Assembly: GCF_905171765.1 (NCBI RefSeq)
Contig: NC_053395.1
Coordinates: 184,034,156-184,098,155, forward strand
Direction of reading: 5' to 3'
Source: Bufo bufo
Lineage: Eukaryota > Chordata > Amphibia > Anura > Bufonidae
DNA: 64,000 bases
The notes under the pieces were generated by a model. The model saw only the letters and a list, made by a program, of their open reading frames with translations, did not search any database and had not been told where the DNA came from. The translations under genes and the position numbers were made by a program. This document shows positions 22,001 through 37,000 of the stretch, one piece after another. How positions within the stretch are numbered: the first letter of the stretch is position 1; every line of letters begins with the position of its first letter.

Positions 22001-25000
22001 TCTTTTCCAGAAACCCCTGGCTTCCCGCCGCCAAGTGAGAACCTTTCTGCAGGGGGTCGCTCACCGCATTCTGCCTTTTCATCCTCCTGTGGAACCCTGG
22101 GACTTGAACATTGTTCTGGACGCTTTTCAGGCCTCTCCCTTTGAGCCTTTACAGGATATTTCTCTTTCCTTCGTCTCGTTTAAGGTCGCCATTCTTGTGG
22201 CGATTACACTATTCGTAGAGTTTCTGAACTTGCTGCGCTCTCTTGCAGATCCCCTTTCTTGGTGTTTCATCAGGATAAGGTGGTTCTGCGTCCGGTCCCT
22301 TCCTCCCTAAGGTGGTGTCATCATTCCACATTAATGAGGAGATTGTTCTTCTGTCCTAACCCCTCTCGTCCTAGGGAGCATTCTCTTCACCGTTTTAGAT
22401 GTTGTTAGGGCTCTTCGCCTCTATCTTCGGTTGACTGAGTCCTTCCGCCGGTTGGACATCTTTGTCGTCCCTGAGGGTCCTCGCAAGGGCCTGCAAGCTT
22501 CCAAGGCCACCATATCCCGTTGGATTAGGTCGGCAGTTAAGGAGGCCTATGTTGTGAAGGGTTGTGTTCCTCCCTTTCGGTTGACCGCTCATTCCACTAG
22601 GGCGGTCGGGGCTTCTTGGGCGGTTAGACATCAGGCCTCAGCTTCCCAGGTCTGCAAGGCTGCCACCTGGGCCTCTGTCAACACGTTTTCCAAATGTTAT
22701 CACATCCACCCCTTGGCTTCTGCTGATGCCAGTTGCATGCCTGTTTTTCTGACCTCCCTTGTGGACTGCTTTAGGACGTCCCATGGTGCTTTGTCCCCCA
22801 ATGCATTCAAGAGAAAACCGTATTTTTGTGCTCACCGTAAAATCCTTTTCCTGTAGGATGCATTGGGGGACACAGATCCCACCCTCTGTGGCTAGTTTTT
22901 TCTGTTGGTCCTCTCTGGTTTAGGACTTGTTGGCTTATAGTTTTGTCTTGTGCTCCTACTGCTTTTCTACCTACTGGTTTGCTCCTGCATCTGCAGTGGG
23001 TATAGTCCAGATAGGAGGAGCCAACACTTTTTACTTCTAGTGTCAGCTGGGCATATACCCATGGTGCTGTGTCCCCCAATGCATTCAAGAGAAAAGGATT
23101 TTACGGTGAGTACAAAAATCCAGTTTTCTTTTTCAACCACCTTCTTCTTTTTCACTTCTGTTTGCCCAGTTTCATATCCTCTGTGGTTTGTTCCTATTTA
23201 CTTATTCTGCGTTAGTAAGCACTAATTTGCTGCTGAACCCCCATGCCCTCCACATTTGTGCCAATCTTTCAATATAACCTTCTTAATCTAATTTTTAAAC
23301 ACCCTTAGGGCCTCATTCACACGTGAGTGATTCACAGACGTGTGCTGTCCAGCCAGAACATGAATCCATTTATTTTAATGTGTGTATTCACACATCTGTA
23401 TTTTGGCACGGTCCTTGCTTTTAGCACAGAAGCATATGCCCCCATGTCTATGGTTCCCTGAAAAAAAATCCAATACAACACAGATGCCGTCCATGTTTCA
23501 CGGATTGTTGCTAGGAAATGCTCTGGAAATGAATTGCCCCAATTGTTGACCCTTATAGGTTCTCAGGGGCAGATTTGTTGCAGAATGTTTGTAATTGTCC
23601 CATTCACCTGTATGCAACTTGCAGAAATTCATGCAAATGCCACAAAATTAATAACATTCACATCACATGTATGAAAATCTGTTCTAGTCTCCAAAATGTC
23701 TGCAGATAGTCCTACGTTATTTAGAATGGAGCATAAATAGTCCTTTAATAACAGCATCTTCAGACAGTCGTCCATACAGATCACATCTTGTAAACGTCGT
23801 TTTGTGGAATGACCGGCTGCATTCCTGTGCATGTTCTCCGTAGAATGCTGCAGGCTACCCCGTGTTTAGGTGAAAAATGAGTTTTAACCCATCCCCCCTC
23901 TAAATACTCTTTCTGTTTTTTTTCAGGCTGGTCTTGCCGCTTATCTGCAGGGAAATGGTGGAACTGCTGGATCAGAATAAGTCTGCGGTCAACCACACCA
24001 GTCTATCAAACTATGCATTTCTGTACGGTGTCTTCCCAGTGGCACCAGGAGTTGCCATATTTGCAAACCAGTTCAACATGGAAGTCGAGATTGTACGTGT
24101 TTACACAGCTAAGCCTATGATGCTTTGGGGGTCATGTGTTTATCAAGTTACAGCGGTTGTCTGGTGTGATTCTGTAGATAAAAATGGCATTCAGCATAAG
24201 CGCCCTATGTGTGGTCGTCCTCGACTACTTCTACCAAAAATCTGGAAAATGGGAGTTTGGTCTTCCAATGGAACCAAGTGCTAATGACTGAATCGGGGGC
24301 GGACTTGGAACCTAAAATAGCCCTGGGAAAAAACTAAAAGTGGCCCCATTTTGTAGTCGGGGCCAACACAAGTAGGCGTAGGCAGCAATACCATATTGCG
24401 GCACATTACACCACCCCAGCAGAGCCAAATACCACAGTCCATCACAAACCTGCCCCTCTGTGGTGGCCACTGCTAGCCGCCATGTTCTGTCCTTCTACTG
24501 CAGTTGCCTCAATACAGTTGGTGTCAGGAGGGGAACATCAGACCATTACTTTCCATGGCTGGCGGCAGTGAGGAGGGCCCAGGCAGCCCCCTGCGTATCA
24601 GCCCACCGGGAAGTTTCCCTGTAGGGTCTACCGCTAGTCCGCCCCTGTACTGAATGTTCCCTTGTCATTACTCGGGCCGTGTTGGGTTGTACAGTGTGCA
24701 GTACTCCGCTGGTACATCCGTATTCCATAGGAGCCTAAATATGCATGGGAGATTTTAGTTTTTCTCAGTTTTTTTTGTTTTGTCAGTAGAATCCTGTTGT
24801 AAATAATTTTTGCAATTCTACAGAAAGGCTTTTATAGGCATTATTTCAGAAAATGTTTTGGATTGATGGGGACAAGATTCCTTTAAGCCGGGTGATTTCC
24901 CTTTGTTTTGGATGGTTTGCTCTGTGGTGTGATATGACATATGCACTAAAGACCACATTTATCAATGTATTTGGCTTTTTTTTTTTTTTTTTTTTGCAAT

Positions 25001-28000
25001 ATTAACCATTTGCTTTTGAATGTTGTCCTCGCCATACACGTGATTTTGACGATGGTGTACAAGACCTATACCCTATCATTTTAGCTACGTTAAAAATTAA
25101 GAGTAGCAGAGATGATGTACGTGTATGTTGTGGCAAAGAAGACCTGAGTAGTCCGTCATAAATTTGTTGCAACAGCTTTTGCCTAGCTTTAACATCAACC
25201 TTTTAACAATGGCGCTTTTGATATCCGCTGGCTTCCATTTGAGTTTTTGAAACCTTTATACTGGAAACAAACCCAAGTGCGGACTTTCACCCTCTCCAGT
25301 TGATGCCGAAGCTCTTTGTGTTCAGCAGCGCCTCCGGTTAGTCCTTTAACTGTTTTTGCTTCCAGATCACATCCGGAATGGTGATCAGCACCTTTGTGTC
25401 TGCCCCGATCATGTACGTCTCGGCCTGGCTGTTGACCATCCCTTCAATGGATCCGAAGCCCCTAGTCTCTGCTCTGCAAAACGTCAGTTTTGACATTAGT
25501 ATTGTGAGCATGGTCTCCTTGGTGAGTGTACCCAATGGGTGTAGAGTAACTACGTGCTAATTAATAAAAGTGGGACTCAAATGGCAACTCCTTGTAACAT
25601 CTTATGGGATTAGCCACCGTGTATCAGCAGGTGGAGAGCTACGGCCCTCTGTCCTTGGAGAGAATCTGTCACCACATTTGTGCTGCTCTCTCTGAAGCCA
25701 CATGGTTTCAGTGTTGTGTTGGGTATATGTGCTTTTTGTGAAATGTAGCTGTGTTCCCATTATGCTATGAGCCAGGAGTCCTCTGTATACACGAGCTGTG
25801 GGCTCTATCAACCCTCCTGCTGCTGATTGACAGCTTTCTCTCTACTAGGCCTTTTGCACACGACTGTATTTTGCATCCGTGTCCTATCCGTGTCCGTATG
25901 TCCGTTCTGCAAAATTATAGAACATGTCCTATTCTTGGTGGCAAAATGTAGACCACGGACCTATTGAAGTGAATGGCTCCGCCAAAAAACGGACGCAACA
26001 CGTCTGGATCTGTATTTTGTGGAACGCAAAAAAAATAAGATATGGTCATGCGCATGAGGGCTTAGGGCAGTGATGGCGAACCTATGGCACGGGTGCCAGA
26101 GACGGCACTCAGAGCCCTCTCTGTGGGCACCCGCACCCTGGAAAAAGTCTATGGTGCATCAATATGCCTTAGACTTTTCCTGCCATTCATCAGTGCAGGA
26201 CATGCTATGAACAGCACAGGCAGCAGATTGAATGTAGGCAGGTTATTATAGCTAAATGATAAAGTACATGGAAGATATATGATATTGGTGTTCAGGTTAA
26301 ATTGCCGTGTTGGCACTTTGCAATAAATAAGTGGGTTTTGGGTTGCAGTTTGGGCACTCGGTCTCTAAGAGGTTCACCATCACTGCCTTAGGGCATTCAC
26401 ACGACTGTATCTGTTTTGTGGTCCACAATTTGCGCATCCTGGCCATGTGCATACCACCATTTTTATTTTATTTTTTCAAACTCCAGTAGAAATGTCCCTA
26501 TCCTTTTTTTTGCGGGGCCGTGGAACGTACATGTCCGCATCTTTTACTGCCCTATTGAAATGAATGGGTCCATATCCGATCCACAAAAAAAGCGGATCAG
26601 ATGCAGACAGAAGATAGAATGAGCCCTTACTATGCCTAGTGAGAAAGCATTCAATCACTGGTGGAAGGCTCACGGCACGAGGCGAGTGCTGTAACTAATA
26701 AAACCATAAATTTCACAAAAAGTGCATCGCAAGCACATATAACCGACCTAGATTTGTGCTCAAAAGAAGGAACCGAGTGAAATGGCTCGGTTACCCTATA
26801 CTTGACCTGTATGGACATTTTTATTAAAAAATAAAAATAAAAAAATTTGCACAAGTCGTTAGTGCTGCTGCTTTTTTCTTCATTGTGGTATATATCCGAG
26901 CTAGTGCTGTAATCAGTGTGCAAGCTACCCTCAGCATAAACGTGGTGACTTTATATTCTACCTGATTGTAGGTTTATTGTCACTTTACCCTGTAATGTAT
27001 TTCAGAAATTGTTGCTGCTTTATAATGAACTGATTAATATCCTCAGTGCTGGGACAATAACAAATTAGACTGTAAGCGCTGATTGGTTTATAAAGTAAAA
27101 TTCCATTTATCCCATGTGGTCTCCTTGCTTACAGGTCTGGACTCTGGCTGTATTGCTTCTGAGCAAAAAGTATAAGCGGCTTCCTCACATGCTGACGGCA
27201 AATCTGTTTCTTGCTCAGGTGAGTGTCTATTTTTGTATGGTGCAAACTCTCCGGTTTCTAAAACCAAAGACCACCACCATCACAATGCTGCCGGCAGAGT
27301 TACTATCTGCATTGTGGTTAAACCCTTATGTTCAGAATGTGTGAGTGGACTAAAGGAGTAAAGCCTGATAACCAATTTATCAGCATTGACATGTCCCCAA
27401 CCAGCATGTGACCACTGAGTCTATGCGGTCACGTGCTGCTTGGGGATATGTCACCACTGAGGTCAGTGAATGACTGTAGCAGTGAACATGACGAGGTGGA
27501 GGGACCTCACACTTCCGGTCCACAGAGGACTGGAAGGGGCAGGGACAGGAACCTCGACTCTGGAGCGGAGCACCAGTGAGCAAGGTGATTTTTTTTTTTT
27601 TATTTTAACAATTGGCCTTACTTAATTTTAGCTTGGGGGGGTCGGACAACCCCTTTAAGGTGCACCTTGTGGGCAAGGTTGTATATTTAAAAATTATTAA
27701 AATTCTGTATTAAAATAAAATGTACAGATGGTCAGTGAAACAAGTCTCCGGCCTTCAGGGACAGACTGGCCGTAGACACTACTGGGAATTGTCCCGGTGG
27801 GCTGATGCCCACAGTGCCACCCAAGGCCTCCTCACTGCCGCTTGTCCGGTACATACTACTGGGAGAACTATAGGAGGCATTATTAGAGGAAGTCCAGGCA
27901 GCATGCTGAAGGTAGGACTGGCTTGGTGTTGTGGCCCACATCTCACATCCTAAGCTCCCCGCTCCATATCCATATTAGAGACAATTGGAAAAGGTGGACA

Positions 28001-31000
28001 GAACATGGCATCAATTGATGGCCACCACCGAGGGACAGCTCCTGGGAGGGTATTTTGTCCTGCACTTTGGTATTTGGTTCTTTGGTATGTTATTCTGTGC
28101 AGTGCTATGGTATTACTGATCTTGCCAACTTGTATTGGCCCCATCTACTAGTGTTGCCCCACCTGCTGTCAATTTGGACCCACCTTTTTGGGGCCACTTT
28201 AAGTTCCCATGTCCGTCCCTGCCGGCTTTGGATCACCTATGATAGATGATGATCTTGCCAGAACTGAGTGCTTAAAGGAGTATTTCCATCTCAGACAATG
28301 ATGGCATATCGCTAGGATCGTCAGAGGTGGGACCCGCACCTATCTCTCTAAAATGAAGAATAAAACGAAGCCGGCAAAGTGGTGGCGGCCAGCAGTGCTG
28401 GGTCCGGCCACCACCAACTGTTCCTATTAGCCCGTCGAAAATAGCCAAGCGGCACACGGCTATTTTTGGAATTCCCATAGAAATGAATAGGAGTTCACCG
28501 CGCTTTCACGGCCACTGCTTCCATTCACTTCTATGGGACTGACGGAATAGCCGAGCCCGCCACATAGAAATGAATAGAGGACATGTGCAGTGCGTCCACC
28601 TTCACCTTGCCGGATGGGTACGGGGCCTAGAGGAATGGGGGCATATACTAGCTTATTTCCCCCATTGTCTGAGATGGGAAACCCCCTTGAACACCATCCT
28701 TCCTTCCTTTTTCTTAGATAGGGTTAGTGATGGTCTATAAACAAGCCTAAGACATTCTTGCCGGTCCTGCTCTACACCCTGGATGTTTTTGTCTCTTCAG
28801 CTTATTGTCTGCTTTGCAATGGTGTTATGGAACTTCATCATAAAGGAAAGCAACGTCGTGGGGCAGATCCTGGTGTTTGTCATCCTTTACAGTTCCCTCT
28901 ACAGCACTTTTCTCTGGACAGGTATTTCAATCTGTTGATATCAAGCACTGCCTCCAATAAATGATCTGTTCTCTTATTCTGTAGGTTATTACTAGAAAAA
29001 GTCTTGAATGTCTGATTTGATTCCTGGAACCATTACCATGCCTTCCATGCCTCGTCTGAAGTGACATTGTGTTGCAGAAAAAGGCCAAAGGGTCTGCAAC
29101 CCCTGGTCATCAGTGATGGTCCCAGCAGTATGACTCTCGCCTATATACCCTAGCAATATCCCATCAGTATCTCTTATTGTTGTGTCCCTGCATATAGGAA
29201 TTTGCCTGTAAATGCTTCATAGCGCTGTATGTGAAACGTGCATCATTTCTTTACTGGTCCAAACTATTTTTATGCTTCTTAGGTTTGATCTCTTTGTGCT
29301 TGTTTTTACTAACGAGGAGAGAAGTTAGTAATATTCCCACTGTTATAATCGCCTTGGCTGGCTGGGGGTAAGTGCTCGTTTGGGACTTCTTTGTCTTTTA
29401 TCATCTGTGATTATTTAATGGTGAAATATTAATGCCTACCTGCTTTATCCCTATAGCCTTCCTGTGTTAATAGTGTGTGTTCTTGTGAGCGTCGGAGAAC
29501 GTGACGTAGACAGTATTGACTCTGCTTTCTTTTATGGAAAGGCTCAGGTAAGTCTGGGAAATAGACGTGGAAAATATCAAGAAATGGACATGCTTTGAAT
29601 GAGTACAGCTTGGTGTAATCGCGAATATTTAACCCTTAGTCTGAGAGAAATGTACATTGTGTTCGGATGCTAGTTTCCGCACCGGGATGTACATTTTTAT
29701 CATGGTGATCTTGCGGGTGCCGTTAGTGGCCACAGCATCTAAGTAGCTAGACACAGGCTCCCCTCCCTCTTGATACCATTGACTAACAATGGTCCCCAGG
29801 GCTGCCATGTTCATAAGCCTATTTGACCCTGCCAGGAAAAAAAAAACTAACTAACTACTCAGACTATAAACATTTTCATATTTAAAAAGGACCTTTCACC
29901 AGTTTTTACTTTATAAAAGCGATACCTCACACTGTAGCCCATGTTCCCTAGATGTCATATCGCAATTTTTTTTCATGATATGCTCCTCCATTGCGCCGCT
30001 GTGCCCCTTATTCTGTTTAGGCGCCCTGTATGCTAATAGCATCGGAACACCGAGAAGACATCTGCTTTTCTCAATGGGCGTCTCTTCTCCCTGGCTGTGG
30101 CGCTGTCCAATCACAGCGGAGCGCGTCACAACTGTTTTTCTCAATGGCTGTGACTCGCTCTGCTGTGATTGGACAGCGCCACAGCCAGGGAGAAGAGACG
30201 CCCATTGAGAAAAGCAGATGTCTTCTCCCCGGTGTTCTGATGCTATTAATTAGCATACAGGGCGCCTAAACAGAACGAGGGGCACCGCGGCGAAACGGAG
30301 GATTATATCATGAAAGAAATTTGCGATATGACATCTAGGGAACATGGACTACAGTGTGATGTATCGCTTTTATAAAATAAAAACTTGTGAAAGGTCCTCT
30401 TTAAACAGGATGTACCATGAAAAAATATTCTACAGTTTTAAAACCAGCACCTGGATATGAATTCTTTTGTAATTGCATGTAATTAAAAATTTAGCATAGC
30501 CACTGAGTTATTCAATAACCTGTATCTGTATAGCGCCACCTGCTGTTGTTTTTTTTCTTATTTCTTTGACCTGCTCACTGAGATGGCCGCACATGCTCAG
30601 TTTCATCCTTCAGTTGCCTCCTGAGCTGTGATAGGTAGAGCTGAGACACGCCCCCTGAGCTGCAGCAGAAAAGACACACCCCCTGAGCTGCCAGCTTGAT
30701 GTAAATCTAGCAGAGCAATGAATGGGGAGATCTCTGGATCCATGGGAGGTACAGGCAGGGGTGTAGCTACTTGAGGTGTAGAGGTAGCAGTCGTTAGCGG
30801 GCCCGGCAGCCTGAGGGGGCCCAAAGACCCTTGTGACACATAAGAAGACACCGGTATTATAGAAAGTGCATACTGGTCAAGTTACACCTCTGGCTGGAGG
30901 GAAGGGGAAAGGTCAAGAATTTGGCATGGGGGGGATTGCACCAGGGCCTTTGAGCCTTTAGCTTCGTCCCTGGGTACAGGGCTGGTTCTAGCTTTGTTAG

Positions 31001-34000
31001 AAAAAGATTGTCATGGACTATATGATGCCTGATTTTCAATTTTTACATTAGTCATGGGATAACCCCTTTAACTATCTATATTTATATGCTACTCGTAAAC
31101 ACGTCTCAACTGAGGCCATTAATTGGTTGCAGCTGTGACATAATGTGGGACTTCATTACTTCCGGTCAGTTAGGGACTGGAAATAGTGGAGATGGTAACC
31201 GCAGTGCTGGAACAAATGTGCTTTTTGAAATTGTTTGTTTGTTTTTTATTCACTTTTCTACCAGCCACTTTTCAGAGTAAGGGAGCATTCACACGACCGT
31301 GTTTTTCTTCCGTGTCCGTTCCGCAATTTTTGCGAATAATGCACGGACCCATTAATTTCTATGGGTCCGCAAAAATTGTGGAATGCCTTTCATTGTCATC
31401 CGTGTGCTGTCCGTTCCGTGTGTCTGTTCCTTTTATTTTAGAACATGTCCTATAATTGCGGTCCGTGGCCCCATAGAAAGTCATTGGGTCCGTAAAAACG
31501 GATAGCACACAGAAATACATCCGTATGTCATCCGTTTTTTGCGGACCCCTGGACTGAAAACATTCTAGAAAACCCCATTTCAGTCCCATTTAAATTTTTT
31601 GCGGACCGTGAAAAACGGATGACACACTGAAGCACCACGTCCGTATTATACAGACTTACGAAACGGAAAGATAACTGAAGACATACGGATCCGTGATTTG
31701 CGGACCGCAAAACCAACACGGTCGTGTGAATGCTCCCTAATTTGAATCCAGCTGATCAACTAACTGGAAAGATGTGAATCAGTGGCCTAATGGTGTAGTT
31801 GTGATGACATTATGCACGTGCCTCGGTTTGTTCATATCCCTCTTGTTCTTGTATAGATTATTAGCACAGCCGTGGTCTTATGCGTCAGTATAATGCTCGC
31901 TGGCATTTCGCTTTTGTGCATGAGTCGCAGTGGACAAGATGGAAACTACCAGGTACTGAATCAGTCATTCCAGGGCAGTAGTAGCAGGACTGCAGAGAGT
32001 CCCATCAGGGCTAGCACGCCATCAAACTCTACAACAGGTAAATGTAGCCTTCAATATATTTTAAAGGGGTTTTCTGAGATATTTTTATTGATGACATATA
32101 TCCTCTGGCTAGGTCATCAATATCAGCTGGTTGAAGAGCATGCGCGCGCCGTGCCAGCGCAGCCTTCCCTTCATTGTTTACCTTCTCGCCGTCGACATCG
32201 CAGCAGTGAGCAGTGTAATTACAAGAAGCCGTCCCATTCACTTCAATGGGGTGGCTCCTTCCTATATACTTGTCGTGCCGGACCCCATCGATCTGATATT
32301 GATGACCTACCCTGAGGATAGGTCATCCATAAAAATGTCTCAGAAAACCCCTTTAAAGATATTTTACTGTTGTCATTTATTAAAAGGAGTCCTACTAAAA
32401 GTGCACAGCCCAGACTCCTGGCTGACACACTGTACCAAATCCTCAGGACATTTCTACTGCTGATATATTTAGACGTAAGCTCATATGATGCTGACAACTG
32501 AAGTTTATTTTTTAGCTGGTAATAAAAAGGATTCTAGTGATTGCACAGAGTGAACATTTCTCAGAAGAAATGCAAATAAATCTTGTGTTGCCCCAGAAAA
32601 TATAACTGAGAAACATAGAAAATGGATTGTCTATCTAGTACATTGGCTGCAGCGCAGTAATAACATTGTGGTGTCTCCGGCTTTCAGAGATCTGTGCTTG
32701 TGGCCAGGAAAACGGAGACGTGTGTCAGCCTGCGGGATCTCCAAATATGCTGAGTGTAAATGAGGCTCCCAGCATTGAAGATGGTACAGTATACAGATTG
32801 TTAGCTCCATGGTGTACGTGGACATCTCTGCTGAACTGTATTTAGTTTGCCTTTATGATTTTGTTTTCTCATGACAATGACATGAAGCAGGCTACGTAAA
32901 ATGTTATGTTTCCATAACTTCATATGGGGCGGCTGTATGGCAAGCTACAGACAGTAGAAGAGATGGTATTTGATTATGCTTAGTGTTGATTTGTAGCCTG
33001 CGTAGGAACTGTGTAAAGAGTGTTATGTTTTTTGTATTTTTTTTATTTGTTTTTTAAACCCCTTTCCACTCTGTGTGATGGTGGGGGCTCCTGAGCTAAG
33101 CCTGCATCATCAGTAGGTAACATAGACCTCTCACCCTGCTGCTATGGCCGGCATTGAAGCTCGCTCCGATCCCAGCTATTTAAGGGCTATATACACCTTT
33201 TGGGGACATGACTCATTTTGAACTAAAAAAAATAATAATTTTTTTTTTTCAATTAGTCTTATGTGGAGCCCTTTTTTCTGTACAGAGCTGGGATGCTCTA
33301 GTAGCAACCTATGAATTTTCTCTCCTTTCCGTCAGTTAGGGAGCTGACGGGTTCCTTATCTCTGCTCTCTGACCTTATAAACACTCCGTATAGCTCATTT
33401 CTTATCTTACTGATACGAATGTGGCTTAAATAAGTGTTTATGACCTCTTCGTAGTTTAGAGATAAGGTTTATTAGATGATCGGCACAAAGTGAAAGTACC
33501 AGTCACACAGTTAGAAAAACAGTTAACCCTTTGTGACAGAATGGCTCAATATTTTTAATAAAGACCGTTTGAAAATATGATTTTTAGCCAAAAATGAGTA
33601 AAATGAAATCGTAAATAAAAACTGACTCCAAAGGTACATAGCCTTTAACTTTTTTGACGCCAGTGTCCATAGCAACAGTGGCATCCCCTATCATGGGGGA
33701 CTGAGGGGGTTCCATGGCAGCCAGGGTCCTAAGAAAGGGTTTGCCTTCCTTGTATTCCTATTCCATGATGCACTGCGATACAGCAGTATGGGCAAAAAAT
33801 GTAGAAAAAAATATTCGTTTTTCAGAAAATAAATTTCAAGTAAAAAAATCTCATCCACTTTGCACATAGTGTAACTGCTGCAGACTTTCTGCACAAAACT
33901 TTGCTGCAGAGAATCCGTAGCCTTTACGCCTTGTGAAGCCGTACCCTATAGGATTGTGTGCTTTAAAGATAAAGGGCAAGAGAGGTCAGGTAAAATGAGT

Positions 34001-37000
34001 GGTACTGGCATGACAGCCTGCTTACATGATGACATATTGTCTGAATTTTTTTTTTTTTTCCATCTAAAAGCACACGAATGTCTAACTCGCTGCAACTCCC
34101 AGAGATGTCCCCTGTCCCAGGAAGAGCAGCAACACCTGCAAAGTGAAGACAGGCAGATAGCAAGACACGTACTACTTTGTCTGCTTCTCGTTGTGGGGCT
34201 CTTTGCAGTAAGTGCATCTACAGAGAATATTCACACATACTTTTCATATAATATGAGCATATGGGGCACATTTTTTGCTGCCTCAGGCTACTTTCACACT
34301 TGCGTTGTTGTTTTCTGGTATTGAGAACCTGCAGAGGATCTCAATAAAGGAAAAAAACGGTTCCGTTTAATGCCCATGCATTCTGAATGGAAAGAGATCC
34401 GTTCAGCATTCCGTTTTGTGACCGGACAATAAATCGCTGCATGCTGCAGTTTTGTGTCTGGAAAAACAGAAAAAAATGGATCAGTCAATGAAAACAATGT
34501 AAGGGTACTTTCACACTTGCGGCAGAGGTATCCGGCAATCCGGACGCAAACTGATGGCATTTGTCAGACTGATCCGGGTGCGGCTCCGTCTGACAAATGC
34601 ATTGAAATACTGGATCCGTCTCTCCGGTGTCATCCGGGAAAAAACGGATCCGGTATAGAATTTTATTTATTTTTTTGCATTTTTAAAGGTCTGCGCATGC
34701 GCAGAGACCGGAAAGCTGGATCTGTTTTGCCGGAACACTTAATTCCGGATCCGGCACTAATACACACCAATGTAAATGAATGCCAGATTCGGCATTCCGG
34801 CAAGTGTTCAGTATTTTTGGCCGAACAGAAAACTGCAGCGTGCTGCGGTATTTTCTCTGTCCAAAAACCTAAGAGGGACTGAACTGATGCATTCTAAATG
34901 GGATGCTCTCCATTCAGAATGCATGTGACGGAACTCAATACCGGAAAACAAAAACGCTAGTGTGAAAGTACCTTAAGTCATTGGTGATGGATCCGTTTTT
35001 TAAGGAGCCTGAAAAACTGGATCCGTCACCCATTGACTTTCAATGTATTTAGTGACAGATCCGTTTTTTTTTCCCGTTTTGATTTCACACAATAGCATCC
35101 TAACGGAACGGATGCATCCTGATGCGTAAAATCAAAACGTATCCGTTTAATTCCGGTATTGAGATCCGGCAGAGGATCTCAATACCAGAATTAACCACGC
35201 CAGTTTGAAAGTAGCTTTAAATATAAGTCTTCAAACCTTTTTTGTAAATTTCACTTTAAAGATGCTCCGTTATTAATACATGTATGTCATCTCTCTTCAC
35301 AGAACGCGTCCAGTTGCTTCTGGTGGCTTTTTAATCCTGAACCGGGAAGACTTTATGTGGAACTTCAGTTTTTCTGTGCCGTGTTTAACTTTGGTCAGGT
35401 AGGTTCACGTTAGTTGTAGATCATTCATGCCTAACATTTAGTATGACCACCTATGCTGCCTGACGTTCGAAATACACTTATGTAATCAGGTTTGTAAAAC
35501 TGCTAACCAAAAATGGCCGAATGGAACTTTTATCAGTTTAAAGACTTACGTAGGGTATGCATTTGTAGATGGTACAGGGGTGTGATTATGGGAGTAATAT
35601 ACATTGGAGGAGGAGGCACAGCCCCAGGGTGTACAGGGGGGGGGGGGACTAGGTGACTGCACCGCGTTCCAAATTATTATGCAAATTATACTTTCTTTGA
35701 TTTTCCTAAATGGTCGAGTCAAATGACAGTCAGTCAGTTACCGTTAGAGCATAAATCTAATTTTACCAAAATTTTACCAAATCTCCCAATGATAACAGTA
35801 TTTTTTTTTTTCTTCACAAATTTAAAAAACTCGAATTGCACTGTTCCAAATTATTCTGCACAACAGAGTTTCAAAACATTTTATAGGTTGTAAAGAACTG
35901 AAAATGGTCATTTGTTGAATTTGCAGCATTAAGGGGTCACATTTACTGAAATCAAAAGCTATTTCAGTCAAAAACATCTTAACAGGTCAAGTTGCCTGTT
36001 GACATAGGTCCCCTCTTTGATATCACCTTCACAATTCTTTCATCCTTTGAACTTGTGAGTTCTTGGAGAGTTTCTGCTTGAGTTTCTCTGCAGGATGTCA
36101 GAATAGCCTCCCAGAGCTGCTGTTTTGGTGTGAACTGCCTCCCACCCTCAGATCTTCTTTTTTTTCTTGAGGATACTCCAAATGTTCTCAATAGGGTTGA
36201 GGTCAGGGGAGGATGGTGGCCACACCATGAGATTCTCTACTTTTTATGACCATAGCAGCCAATGACTGAGAGGTCTTTGCAGCATGAAGATGAATTTGCT
36301 ACGGAAGGTGCGGTTCTTCTTTTTGTACCATGTAAGAAAGTGGTCAGTCAGAAACTCCTATACACTTTGCTGAGGTCATTTTCACACCTTCAGGAACCCT
36401 TAAGGGGGCTACAGCTCTCTCCCCCATGATTCCATCCCAAAACACAACTCCACCACCTCCTTGCTGACATTGCAGCCTTGTTGGGACACCAACCTTCACT
36501 ACTCCATCCATCTGGACCATCCAGGCTTGCACGGCACTCATCAGTAAACAAGACTGTTTGAAAATCAGTCTTCATGTATGTTTGATCCCACTGCAACCGT
36601 TTCTGCTTGTAAAAACTGGTTAGGGGTGGCCGAATAGTAGGTTTATGCACAACGGCAAGCCTCTGGAGGATCCTACACCTTGAGGTTTGCGGGACTCCAG
36701 AGGTACCAGCAGCCTCACATACCCATTTGCTGCTTTGTAAAGGCATTTTAGCAGCTGCTCTCTTAATCCAATAAATTTGTCTTGTAGAAACCTTCCTGAT
36801 TATGCCGTTAGCTGCACAAACCCGTCCATGCTCTGAATCCGCCACAAATCTCTTCACCACACGATGATCACGCTTAAGTTTTTGTGAAATATCTAATGTT
36901 GTCATACCTTGTCGAAGGCATTGCACTATTTGATGCTTTTCTGCAGCAGAGAGATCCTTTTTCTTTTCCATATTGCTTGAAACCTGTGGCCTGCTTAACC

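Larger units (their letters stand above)
19160..23128 (+). mobile_element. DIRS-type retrotransposon, internally deleted (no RT/RNase H)
   Basis: The left end (ttctcttgaatgcattgggg, then gacacagcaccatgggtata) reappears inverted at the right end (catatacccatggtgctgtg, then tcccccaatgcattcaagag, 23050-23093). An internal complementary region at 22785-22880 joins sequences complementary to both element ends. This inverted-repeat plus ICR layout is diagnostic of DIRS elements. Only Gag-like, pol-tail and tyrosine-recombinase remnants remain: no reverse transcriptase or RNase H lies between. Total 3.97 kb, in GPR155 intron 3 and on the sense strand. Confidence 0.87.

Noticed and set aside
24093..24284. 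Read-through of GPR155 exon 4 into an extended ORF
   Set aside because: The donor at 24093 joins in phase to the conserved exon 5; the read-through peptide has no family similarity.
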